A DNA stretch of 10,300 nucleotides from Candidatus Stahliibacteriota bacterium (GTDB taxonomy: Bacteria > Hydrothermota > Tepidihabitantia > B3-TA06): NCBI GenBank assembly GCA_030592225.1, contig JAUVJT010000066.1, positions 1 to 10,300 of the forward strand, given 5' to 3'. Within the stretch, counting starts at the first letter, position 1. Each line of letters opens with the position of its first letter. Below are positions 1 through 6,598 of the stretch, piece by piece. The notes under the pieces were generated by a model. The model searched no databases, was not told where the DNA came from, and worked only from the letters and a program-made list of their open reading frames with translations. The position numbers and the translations under genes are program-made.

Positions 1-10
1 AGTTAAGGGA

Positions 11-38
11 ATTATAGTCTCGTTTAACGACTTGTCAA
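11..38 (-). promoter_or_regulatory. Sigma70-type promoter for a gene left of the window
   Basis: Read on the minus strand, a perfect -35 box TTGACA (33-38) is followed after 16 bases by a perfect -10 box TATAAT (11-16). The start point would be near position 4, so the transcript leaves the window at its left edge and the gene it serves is not visible. The 11-mer covering the -35 box (31-41) recurs exactly at the promoter of the FG-GAP protein gene (2297-2307). Both boxes match consensus, so this should be a strong constitutive promoter unless the inverted repeats upstream of it bind a regulator. Confidence 0.75.
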
Positions 39-136
39 GTACCTAAACAGTTAATTAGACAAACTAAACGTCTGGTTGTTTTGTGTGTTAGGTACGGCAG
101 GGAAATGTCTGGTGTTTCTAAGACTATGTATCTTAG
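39..136. repeat. Inverted repeats upstream of the left-edge promoter
   Basis: This stretch has no gene. It contains a perfect 8-bp inverted repeat, GTACCTAA at 39-46 and TTAGGTAC at 88-95, whose left arm abuts the -35 box of the leftward promoter. A 4-bp repeat (57-60 with 70-73) nests inside it. A separate 6-bp hairpin, CTAAGA at 118-123 and TCTTAG at 131-136, lies just before the terminator. The 8-bp arms could be an operator or only a weak structure; the sequence does not decide. Confidence 0.4.
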
Positions 137-146
137 TGGGTTGAAA

Positions 147-180
147 ACAATAAAGGCGGCCTTGCAGCCGCCTTTATTGT
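147..180 (-). terminator. Rho-independent terminator of the FG-GAP protein gene
   Basis: A perfect 14-bp inverted repeat (147-160 and 167-180) with a 6-base loop (161-166) sits 13 bases beyond the stop codon of the minus-strand gene. The loop-proximal part of the stem is GC-rich and its outer part is the AT-rich run ACAATAAA. On the minus strand it continues into TTTATTGTTTTC, a reasonable uridine tract. The symmetry would also allow termination of plus-strand transcripts, though nothing is known to enter from that side. Confidence 0.85.
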
Positions 181-193
181 CGTGTTCCGTAAT

Positions 194-2245
194 TTAATAC
201 AAAACAACCTTGCCGGTAATCTCCAGTTCTTTGATGCTTGCCCGATAGAAGTAGACCCCGGGTTGCTGCGATATCCGGAAGCGGACTTCTCCGTCTCGAT
301 GTTTCTGTGATGAGGCCATTACCCGTTGTCCTGCGGCGTTGTAGAGGAGGAATCTTACTTCGTCATCACTTGGGGCTACGGTTAAAGAGACCTCCACCTC
401 TCGTCCTATGTAAGTCATGGAGACGTTGGGTAGATACGTCGGTGGGGTTTCTGCAATGCCGCCGGTGCTCTCGTTGCGGTAGTAGTGCAGCCGACCGCCG
501 GTTACCAGATAAAGGTCAAGATCGCCGTCGCCATCGGCATCGCAAAGGGCAGGGTTGCCGTTGACTCCAAGACTCTTGAATACCTCCTCGTGCTTATGCC
601 AGCGGGGATTGGCCTGGCCGGAGTTGAAGAACGCAATCAACCCCTGGTATCCGGTATTAACTGCGAGATCAGGCAGGTATAATTCGTTGTCGGTTATATC
701 TCCCGGCGTCAAAAAGGTGATTCCGGAACTGGGCAGGCCCGTTATGAAATCGTCGTGATATTCATAGATAGGTTCATCATCAGAAGCGATGTTAATAAAA
801 GCTACTACCGTCGAGTCCTCCATATTGCTGATTAATTCACCTATCACGTCGTTGTCTCCGTCGCCGTCGATATCCAAAAAGCAGGAGGGGAAAAGGTCCG
901 GAAGATCGTCAAGTGCCCCTTCGGATTCAATCCAGTCGGGTTCGGTCTTTGTACCATGATTCAGGTAAAGCTCGTGATATCCTCCGCAATGGTTATACCC
1001 GGTATCTGTATTGACGATATTTATAACGTAGTCAATCAATCCGTCGTTATCGAAGTCCAAGTACTGTAAGTGTCCCTTGGTTTCTATAATAGCGTAATCG
1101 CAACTCAGGTAGTAGTATCGTTTTTGTAGTCTCCATTCCGTGCCCTCTTGATTTTCAGAACAGAAATGGCTGAAGCAAGGGTATGTCCACCCCGGGTGGC
1201 CCCAGATGTCCATCTGGTATTCATATCTAACCATTGCCAATTCTGGCAGGTCGTCATCATTCACATCAGATGCTGCAGGATAGCTGCCAATGATACCGCC
1301 CCATACTTGGGGATGATTGAAGTCATACGAAATTCCTTCACCGGTATCAGTTCCCGGGATATAATGGTATGCGTCACCGTAATCCATCTGTGTTATGAGG
1401 AGGTCTATCACACCGTCGTCGTTCCAATCGAGTACGTTCATATCCTCCAGTTGATTAAACTCTTCCATGCCCGAAACGTAATTCTCTTCCCACTCCGGAG
1501 AGTCCCCGGTACCGTTGTTTACCAGGACCCTTATGTCACACCAGTAAGGAGGAGGGTCGGCCCAGTTCCATTGAGTGTAGAGAATATCCCAGTCACCATC
1601 GTCTTCCCAGTCGATCCAGTTGGGATGTTCGAAATGCTCAAGATAGCCGGGATGGAAAGGTGGATCGCGATCCACCGGTATGTAAGTCGAATCAAACAAC
1701 CAGGAAGGTTGCTCGGGAGTTCCGGTATTCCACCAGAAGCCTGGGAAAAGGTCATACTCGTTGTTCCCCCATCCGCCCAGCATGTCCAGGTCGCCGTCGG
1801 AATCAACGTCGGCAAAGTCATGGTGCATGGGGATTGGGTTTTCCAAATCGTCGAACAGGGATAAATCAGGTTCCCAGGCGGTATCGATATTTACATAACC
1901 GATAAGCTCGGCGCCATGCCGGATTATTATTTCTTCGATTCCATCCCCGTTCAGGTCGCCAGTTCCTAGGGCTACTATTCCCGTGCTATCGATACCATTG
2001 ATTAATGTAGGATTTTCTTCCCACAACGGATTACCTTTTGGGTCGGTGGTATTCTCAAATGCTTCGAGATGAGGTTCTGAGTTGCTTTCCCAGTAACTCA
2101 CAATATCCTCATCGCCGTCCCCGTCCAGGTCGGTAAACGTCATTTCCTGCCAGGCTTGGTGGAACTCAAGTCCCATACTGATCTGGTTGGTTGCGTCTAC
2201 CCATATCCATTCTGCAAAAAGGGTCAGTAACACAAAGATGAACAT
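194..2245 (-). CDS. Secreted FG-GAP/VCBS repeat protein with T9SS-type C-terminal sorting domain
   Basis: This is probably a secreted or cell-surface calcium-binding beta-propeller-like protein of 683 residues. The start is taken as the ATG at 2245 because GGAGG lies 5 bases upstream; a TTG four codons earlier would place that sequence inside the gene. Residues 1-18 form a signal peptide (hydrophobic MFIFVLLTLFAEW). Nine aspartate-rich loops of the DxDxDG type occur at roughly residues 39, 97, 147, 212, 273, 327, 397, 458 and 569, the spacing expected of FG-GAP/VCBS (integrin alpha-like) blades; the one near 327 (DVNDDDLPEL) is degenerate. Residues about 605-683 resemble the T9SS type A sorting domain: LLYNAAGQRV, then GVYFYRA, and a terminal GKVVLY. 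In Bacteroidota such domains direct passage across the outer membrane and are then removed. The protein is strongly acidic and rich in Trp and Tyr. It is monocistronic, with its own promoter and terminator. Its ligand is unknown. Confidence 0.9.
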   Translation of the reverse strand: MFIFVLLTLFAEWIWVDATNQISMGLEFHQAWQEMTFTDLDGDGDEDIVSYWESNSEPHLEAFENTTDPKGNPLWEENPTLINGIDSTGIVALGTGDLNGDGIEEIIIRHGAELIGYVNIDTAWEPDLSLFDDLENPIPMHHDFADVDSDGDLDMLGGWGNNEYDLFPGFWWNTGTPEQPSWLFDSTYIPVDRDPPFHPGYLEHFEHPNWIDWEDDGDWDILYTQWNWADPPPYWCDIRVLVNNGTGDSPEWEENYVSGMEEFNQLEDMNVLDWNDDGVIDLLITQMDYGDAYHYIPGTDTGEGISYDFNHPQVWGGIIGSYPAASDVNDDDLPELAMVRYEYQMDIWGHPGWTYPCFSHFCSENQEGTEWRLQKRYYYLSCDYAIIETKGHLQYLDFDNDGLIDYVINIVNTDTGYNHCGGYHELYLNHGTKTEPDWIESEGALDDLPDLFPSCFLDIDGDGDNDVIGELISNMEDSTVVAFINIASDDEPIYEYHDDFITGLPSSGITFLTPGDITDNELYLPDLAVNTGYQGLIAFFNSGQANPRWHKHEEVFKSLGVNGNPALCDADGDGDLDLYLVTGGRLHYYRNESTGGIAETPPTYLPNVSMTYIGREVEVSLTVAPSDDEVRFLLYNAAGQRVMASSQKHRDGEVRFRISQQPGVYFYRASIKELEITGKVVLY

Positions 2246-2250
2246 AATTG

Positions 2251-2255
2251 CCTCC
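2251..2255 (-). promoter_or_regulatory. Ribosome binding site that fixes the FG-GAP protein start
   Basis: GGAGG on the minus strand ends 5 bases before the ATG at 2245. It overlaps the alternative TTG codon region at 2255-2257, so it can serve only the ATG. This removes four residues from the longest reading frame and leaves a cleaner signal peptide. Confidence 0.85.
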
Positions 2256-2276
2256 AAGCTTGATTGTTTACAAATT

Positions 2277-2304
2277 ACTATAGCTCATGGATGATGCTTG
2301 TCAA
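2277..2304 (-). promoter_or_regulatory. Sigma70-type promoter of the FG-GAP protein gene
   Basis: On the minus strand a perfect TTGACA (2299-2304) and TATAGT (2277-2282) are 16 bases apart. Transcription would start near 2270, giving a leader of about 25 bases that carries the GGAGG site. The promoter lies between the tRNA terminator and the gene, so the two minus-strand units are probably transcribed separately. Confidence 0.8.
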
Positions 2305-2324
2305 GTAGAAAATCAGGGTAAGAA

Positions 2325-2348
2325 AAACGCTCCCCGAGGGGAGCGTTT
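2325..2348 (-). terminator. Rho-independent terminator of tRNA-Glu
   Basis: A 10-bp stem (2325-2334 with 2339-2348) and a CGAG tetraloop (2335-2338) follow the tRNA 3' end almost directly on the minus strand. The stem ends in GGGAGCG and runs into TTTTTCTTA. This is a textbook intrinsic terminator and separates the tRNA from the downstream protein gene. Confidence 0.9.
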
Positions 2349-2349
2349 A

Positions 2350-2424
2350 TAGCGCTATGGGGATTTGAACCCCAGTCCCCTGGCTGAGAACCAGGTATCC
2401 TAGGCCAACCTAGACGATAGCGCC
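2350..2424 (-). tRNA. tRNA-Glu (anticodon CTC)
   Basis: The minus strand folds as a complete cloverleaf of about 75 bases. The acceptor stem GGCGCTA (2424-2418) pairs with 2357-2351, its first pair being a G-U wobble. The D-arm begins GTCTAGG as in other glutamate tRNAs. The anticodon stem CCTGG/CCAGG encloses the loop TTCTCAG with anticodon CTC (2388-2386). The T-arm is TGGGG-TTCAAAT-CCCCA. It should read GAG codons. The 3' CCA is not encoded and must be added by the CCA-adding enzyme. It is a single-gene unit with its own promoter and terminator. Confidence 0.96.
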
Positions 2425-2429
2425 GTTAC

Positions 2430-2454
2430 GTTTAGTTCGCTGTTATCACTAAAC
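2430..2454 (-). repeat. Hairpin in the tRNA-Glu 5' leader
   Basis: A perfect 7-bp inverted repeat, GTTTAGT (2430-2436) and ACTAAAC (2448-2454), with an 11-base loop lies 5 bases upstream of the mature tRNA 5' end, inside the predicted leader. It could influence RNase P processing or be incidental; no family is recognised. Confidence 0.4.
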
Positions 2455-2470
2455 TCGTCGTCAGGTATGA

Positions 2471-2498
2471 ATTTTATCCATCGAGCCTGAATTGTCAA
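2471..2498 (-). promoter_or_regulatory. Sigma70-type promoter of tRNA-Glu
   Basis: On the minus strand TTGACA (2493-2498) and TAAAAT (2471-2476) are separated by 16 bases. The start would be near 2464, giving a leader of about 40 bases before the tRNA. The box quality fits a highly expressed stable RNA. Confidence 0.8.
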
Positions 2499-2598
2499 GG
2501 TCATAGATGATTGGACATAAGAGGTGGGAATGGAAATCATCTGCTGTTTCATCTCTTACCGGTAAAACTGCTCAACAGCAGAATAACCCCTAAAGGGC

Positions 2599-2626
2599 TT
2601 GCAAGATTCGTATTTTCGCGTAAACT
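2599..2626 (+). promoter_or_regulatory. Possible promoter for the PDZ protein gene and the genes after it
   Basis: The 299 bases between the tRNA and the gene at 2724 hold no convincing gene. TTGCAA (2599-2604) and TAAACT (2621-2626), 16 bases apart, are the best plus-strand promoter match I see. It would give a leader of about 90 bases. The match is moderate, but transcription must turn to the plus strand somewhere in this gap. Confidence 0.4.
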
Positions 2627-2723
2627 TTATGGTAGGGAGTTTATGGGTGTTACGTTATTGATGGAGAGAATAAAGATACCGTCCCGGTGGCGGCAGACTA
2701 AGAAGAAATTTTAAGGAGGCATC

Positions 2724-4223
2724 ATGAAGCTTGCGTGGAGAGTCTTGGCATTTCTCCTGATTGCAGGGGTATTTACTTCAGGGTACGCCAAGCGAGGCGA
2801 CCGTTCAAATGGACGATTTTCAGATGAACCTTTCCTGCTGGTGGTCGGAATTGTTCCAGGCAGCGTTGCCGATCAGCTGGAGATCAAGGAAGGCGACATC
2901 TTACGTTCTTACAACAAGAACTGGGTGCAGTCCATAGAAGAACTCGGGGCGGCAAAGAAGCTGGCTGTGGATTCAGTCGAGGTCATATTTGACCGCGGCG
3001 AGGAAACCTTGAGTTTTATCTTTCCCGCGGGTCCGTTGGGACTTTATCTGGAGCAGCGTCTACCCGAGCTTGAGTATGCATCCGATGCAGTCATTCTGCA
3101 AGGGATAGGTCCCCTGGATGAAATGGAAGGAATGAACAGTTCATTCATCCTTAGTCTGACCAGAACTGCGAATTACCTGCGGGATACGCTCGACTATACC
3201 ATGCTTATGGGACTTTCGGGTGCCGCTTTCCGCCTTCAGATGCATCGCACCTGGGATATGGCGGCAATACTCGCTTCTGAGGGTTATCGCTGCGATATTG
3301 CAGCCTTGCAGGCTTTGGGATACGAGTATAGGTATCTTGAACTGCAAAGTAATATGGGTAACGTCGAGGCCGTGCGTAAAGCCATAACCCAGATGATAGA
3401 TGCCGGCAGTCCTGTTATTGCTTTCCAGGTAATAGAATTTCCCGACTGGGGGATTATAACCGGGTATCAGAAGAACGGACGGCAGATTATTGTTCGCGCC
3501 TACGACAGCAGACGCGCGGGTTATACTCTGGCTGAGAGTTTCCCCAAGAAGATATACCTTATAGAAGGGCGAGACGTACCGCCAACTTTGAAGGAAGCCA
3601 TGATTCGTTCCTTTGTGATAGCCCAGGAGGTTCTTGAGACTGAACAGGTTGGAGATTACTATTGCGGTCTTAAAGCCATCAACAACTGGATACAGGCTCT
3701 TGAAACCACCACCTTCCAGGGTCTCAGGCCGGAAGATTTCGACAGGATCCTCGATGCAAACGCCTGGATGTACAGGCAGCTGGCCGAGGATCGCGGCTTC
3801 GCCGCCGAGTATGCCAAACGGATAGCGTCGGAGTTTCCCGATATTCAGGATAAGCTGTTGGGAATTGCAGATCTGTACGTCACCGAGGCGGAATATTTGA
3901 ATCTGGCATTTGACTCTGAGGAAGGCTGTCCTATTGTCTGGACGATGGATATCGAAAGTCAGTTCGACTGGACTCCACAGATGCGCATGCGTCAGATTAA
4001 CTATCTGCGTTTCGCTCGAGTCAAGGAGGACGAAGCGCTCAAGCTCTGGCGTGAGATTAACGCCATCTATAACCCCGAACCAGAAGAAGAGGTTCCGGAA
4101 ACCACCGAAGAGGTCACTGAAGAGACAACCGAGCCTGAAGTCGAACAGCCCGAAGAGCAGCCCCTGGAAGAACCGGAGCCTGAAGAACCCGAACCTCAAA
4201 GGTTCCACGGGGAAGCCCAGTAG
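2724..4223 (+). CDS. Exported PDZ-domain protein with a papain-like-fold (BtrH_N/C39-like) domain
   Basis: An exported protein of 499 residues with unknown function. The start is secure: AAGGAGG (2713-2719) lies 4 bases upstream. Residues 1-22 are a signal peptide with a likely cut after GYA. Residues about 36-103 form a PDZ domain (IVPGSVADQLEIKEGDIL), which usually binds peptide tails. Residues about 125-285 resemble the papain-like fold of BtrH N-terminal or C39-like proteins, with landmarks MNSSFILSL, LMGLSGAAFRL and PDWGIITGY. The usual catalytic Cys appears to be Ser (139/140) and the usual His may be Asp241, so it may bind rather than cut; this rests on remembered motifs, not an alignment. 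Residues about 290-448 are probably helical. Residues 450-492 are a Glu/Pro-rich acidic tail with a short tandem repeat (EEPEPEEPEP). A periplasmic or surface location is inferred. MATE follows after 51 bases. Confidence 0.75.
   Translation: MKLAWRVLAFLLIAGVFTSGYAKRGDRSNGRFSDEPFLLVVGIVPGSVADQLEIKEGDILRSYNKNWVQSIEELGAAKKLAVDSVEVIFDRGEETLSFIFPAGPLGLYLEQRLPELEYASDAVILQGIGPLDEMEGMNSSFILSLTRTANYLRDTLDYTMLMGLSGAAFRLQMHRTWDMAAILASEGYRCDIAALQALGYEYRYLELQSNMGNVEAVRKAITQMIDAGSPVIAFQVIEFPDWGIITGYQKNGRQIIVRAYDSRRAGYTLAESFPKKIYLIEGRDVPPTLKEAMIRSFVIAQEVLETEQVGDYYCGLKAINNWIQALETTTFQGLRPEDFDRILDANAWMYRQLAEDRGFAAEYAKRIASEFPDIQDKLLGIADLYVTEAEYLNLAFDSEEGCPIVWTMDIESQFDWTPQMRMRQINYLRFARVKEDEALKLWREINAIYNPEPEEEVPETTEEVTEETTEPEVEQPEEQPLEEPEPEEPEPQRFHGEAQ
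4167..4196 (+). repeat. Two-copy 15-bp tandem repeat in the acidic tail
   Basis: Two adjacent 15-base units (4167-4181 and 4182-4196) differ at two positions and each encode Glu-Glu-Pro-Glu-Pro. They lie in the low-complexity C-terminal tail of the PDZ protein and probably arose by local duplication. Tail length may vary between strains. Confidence 0.75.
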
Positions 4224-4274
4224 CGGTAGAGTCCTCCTTCAGTCGGAATTTCCGCTGGTCGGCCGTAAGGATGT

Positions 4275-5642
4275 ATGATGTCTCCTGCGCGGTCACAAGA
4301 TAAGCCGTTAAGTGTCGTCAATCTAAAACGGGGGGGATTGGGTACAATTATCCTTGTGGCATGGCCTGTCGCGTTATCCACCCTGCTTACCCAGTTCATG
4401 ATAATCGTCGATACCTTCTGGATAGGTCGTCTGGGGACAGTGGCGTTAGCCGCCGTGGGGGTGGCTGGTTCGGTGTTTGGCGTTATGGTTGCCCTTTCCC
4501 AGTTGGTTAATGCGCCTGTTATGGCGTTCGTGGCCCGTTTTTCAGGGGCGGATGATCGAGCCCAGGCGCAGGGGGCTTTGTTTCATGGCCTGCTGCTTGC
4601 CATGTTTGTCTCATTGGTTCTCGCAGCCGTGGGTATTCCTCTGAGTAAATCAATTCTTTCGTTCTTTGGGGCGGCCCCCGAGGTCATGCAGCAAGGAATC
4701 GGGTATCTTAAGATTCTGTTCTTTATCCTGCCGTTCGTTTATCTTGCCGGTGTTTCCTTTATTGCCCTTCAGGCGACAGGCGATACCATCTCACCACTTT
4801 TGGTTTCCCTGGGTACAAACATCTTAAATCTTGCTCTCGACCCCTTGCTGATTTTCGGCTGGCTGGGATTTCCCAGGCTGGGTTTGATGGGGGCTGGGGT
4901 GGCGACTGCTGTCGCTTCGCTGTTGAATGTGACTATTTCGCTCGCTATCCTGTGGCGCAGGGACCTCCTTAAGTTTATGCCGGTTCGGTTGAAGGTATTG
5001 GGGCATTTTGTCAAGATTGGTTTCTTTGCCATGATTCAGGGAATTACCAGGCCGTTGACCGGAATGGCGATGTTCTACATCGTCGGCCTGTCCGGACTTG
5101 TTGCGCAAGCTGCATTCACCGTGGGTTTGCGGATTATTGGCATCCCCTTTATATTTATTACCGGGCTTACGGTGGCCACCCAATCGCTTGTGGGGCAGTA
5201 TCTCGGCGCGGGTTCTCCCCAGGGTGCATCCCGCATTGTCAGGCTTAGCGCACTTTCCGGCATGATGCTGCAGCTTATCCTTTCAATCATTCTGTTCCTG
5301 GGAGCTTCCTGGCTGATTGGTCTGTTCAGCCCTTCCCAGGCTGAGGTCATAACAATTGGCGCCTCCTACCTTCGCGTCCTGGCGCCTTTCCTGTTGATTG
5401 CGCCCCTGTCCATGACGTGGGCGGGCGCTCAGTACGGGGCGGGCAAGACCATTGGTCCTGCAATGGCGGCGGTGGGGGCAAACTGGATAGTTAAGCTGCC
5501 TTTGGCCTACGTATTAAGCCGGATAGCGGGGATGGATACCACCGGGGTATGGCTGGCCATAGGTGCATCGGTTGTTGTGGAGGCGGCGATTAACGGAGCC
5601 TACTTCGCATCAGGCGGCTGGAGGAGGAGTAAGCTTACGTGA
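4275..5642 (+). CDS. MATE-family multidrug/metabolite efflux transporter
   Basis: An inner-membrane antiporter of 455 residues, the usual MATE length, expected to expel cationic drugs or metabolites in exchange for Na+ or H+. About twelve hydrophobic segments form two similar halves joined near residues 228-245. Family landmarks include WPVALSTLLTQFMIIVDTFW early in the first half, the LALDPLLIFG block near residues 186-195 followed by GAGVATAVA, and in the second half GLTVATQSLVGQYLGAG near 297-313. The chosen ATG follows AAGG by 4 bases; the next codon is also ATG. The substrate cannot be predicted. The gene overlaps the GNAT gene by 4 bases, so the two are probably translated together. Confidence 0.92.
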   Translation: MMSPARSQDKPLSVVNLKRGGLGTIILVAWPVALSTLLTQFMIIVDTFWIGRLGTVALAAVGVAGSVFGVMVALSQLVNAPVMAFVARFSGADDRAQAQGALFHGLLLAMFVSLVLAAVGIPLSKSILSFFGAAPEVMQQGIGYLKILFFILPFVYLAGVSFIALQATGDTISPLLVSLGTNILNLALDPLLIFGWLGFPRLGLMGAGVATAVASLLNVTISLAILWRRDLLKFMPVRLKVLGHFVKIGFFAMIQGITRPLTGMAMFYIVGLSGLVAQAAFTVGLRIIGIPFIFITGLTVATQSLVGQYLGAGSPQGASRIVRLSALSGMMLQLILSIILFLGASWLIGLFSPSQAEVITIGASYLRVLAPFLLIAPLSMTWAGAQYGAGKTIGPAMAAVGANWIVKLPLAYVLSRIAGMDTTGVWLAIGASVVVEAAINGAYFASGGWRRSKLT

Positions 5643-6511
5643 AGTTACGCCGGGCAGTTCCAAAGGATCGCAAAGCCATCCTTGAGATAGCTTCTTTAAC
5701 ATGGGAAGGGTGGGATTACGTACCCATGTTTCTTGATGAGTGGATTGCAGAAGGCGGGTTGTACGTAGTCGAGCAGGAAGAGGAGATTATAGGCATGACC
5801 AAGACCACCGAGATATCGCCCGGTGAATTGTGGCTGGAGGCCATCAGGGTGGCACAGAAACATCGCAATAGAGGTCTGGGTCGTGAGATTGCCGCCGAGC
5901 AGCTCAAACTGACACTTGCTGCAAATCCCAAAAGCATTCGACTTTCCACCGCTGACGTAAACACGGCCAGCTTGAAGATTATTCGTCACCTGGGTTTTCG
6001 CGAGTACGCGGTGTTCGATTATTACGCGTTGGGAGGAATTCCAAGTTACGACAAGACTCTTGATTTTGAACGGGTGAAGCAGTTAGGCGAAGATGAAGAG
6101 AACAAAAAAGCATGGCAATTGGTCAGGCAAAGCGAGGAGTATATCGTTTCCAAAGGACTTTTGCCCCATACCTGGAAATTCTCTGAATGGACAGAAGGGC
6201 TTTTCAGAACACTGGTTAGCAAGAAATATGTCTACGCCACCCATGACAGGAAAGGAGTCCTTGTGTTGCTGCCCAATCGTTATAGTCCTGCCAGTCTTGA
6301 GATTGCTTTTCTGGACGGGGATGAGGAATCAGTTAAGGTGTTGGGTAATTTCGCCCTGAAGGAGATTGGTTCCGCCGCCGAGGAAGACGTGCGCACCGCC
6401 GGGTTTGCCGCCGGCGACCGCAAGCGGGAGATATTTACGATGCTGGGCATAAAACCCCGCGAAGACCTGAAAAAGGTGTACGTCTTTGACTATCCTTTGG
6501 GTAAGAAGTGA
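5639..6511 (+). CDS. GNAT-family N-acetyltransferase with an extra C-terminal domain
   Basis: A cytoplasmic protein of 290 residues starting at GTG within the MATE stop codon (4-base overlap), with GGAGGAG about 10 bases upstream. Residues 1-130 are a GNAT fold, which moves an acetyl group from acetyl-CoA to an amine. The acetyl-CoA pyrophosphate loop is seen at residues 75-83 (HRNRGLGRE, matching Q/R-x-x-G-x-G). The later motif STADVNTASLKIIRHLGFRE at 103-122 is typical of the second half of the fold. Residues about 145-290 form a second region that could be a degenerate second GNAT domain or a separate fold; I do not recognise it. The acceptor is unknown. Coupling to an efflux pump suggests, but does not prove, a role in detoxification or metabolite tailoring. 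Confidence 0.85.
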   Translation: MKLRRAVPKDRKAILEIASLTWEGWDYVPMFLDEWIAEGGLYVVEQEEEIIGMTKTTEISPGELWLEAIRVAQKHRNRGLGREIAAEQLKLTLAANPKSIRLSTADVNTASLKIIRHLGFREYAVFDYYALGGIPSYDKTLDFERVKQLGEDEENKKAWQLVRQSEEYIVSKGLLPHTWKFSEWTEGLFRTLVSKKYVYATHDRKGVLVLLPNRYSPASLEIAFLDGDEESVKVLGNFALKEIGSAAEEDVRTAGFAAGDRKREIFTMLGIKPREDLKKVYVFDYPLGKK

Positions 6512-6564
6512 TTCCTGCCGTCTACCTCTCATCTATTTCCCGGCAGTGATCTCGATGGATTACC

Positions 6565-6592
6565 TTGACTTTATGCAATGGATTGGGATAAT
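6565..6592 (+). promoter_or_regulatory. Internal promoter placing the transcript start on the lptE ATG
   Basis: TTGACT (6565-6570) and GATAAT (6587-6592) are 16 bases apart, each one base from consensus. The start point is expected 6-8 bases past the -10 box, at about 6598-6600, which is the ATG at 6599. The gap 6512-6598 is the only sizeable gap in the cluster after MATE begins. It also holds a weak 6-bp inverted repeat (6515-6520 with 6541-6546). Confidence 0.6.
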
Positions 6593-6598
6593 TGCCTG

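Noticed and set aside
1148..1864. Plus-strand frame of 238 codons opposite the FG-GAP gene
   Set aside because: It mirrors the Asp-rich repeats of the real gene and has no start signal or family motif.
2511..2714. Open frame of 67 codons before the PDZ protein gene
   Set aside because: It starts at TTG without a ribosome site, overlaps the probable promoter of the next gene, and has no recognisable motif.
3141..4208. Long open frame of 355 codons opposite the PDZ protein gene
   Set aside because: It is antisense to a gene with a clear signal peptide, PDZ domain and strong ribosome site; its length is explained by the codon pattern of the sense strand.
4224..4274. Possible terminator or regulatory element between the PDZ protein and MATE genes
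   Set aside because: Only a 5-bp palindrome around CGGAATTTCCG is present, with no uridine run and no promoter boxes; the gap is short enough for readthrough.
6515..6546. CTGCCG/CGGCAG inverted repeat as a terminator after the GNAT gene
   Set aside because: The arms are only 6 bp with a 20-base loop, and no uridine tract follows.
6578..6598. Longer N-terminus for LptE from the ATG at 6578
   Set aside because: That ATG lies within the promoter spacer, has no ribosome site, and would put charged residues ahead of the lipoprotein signal.
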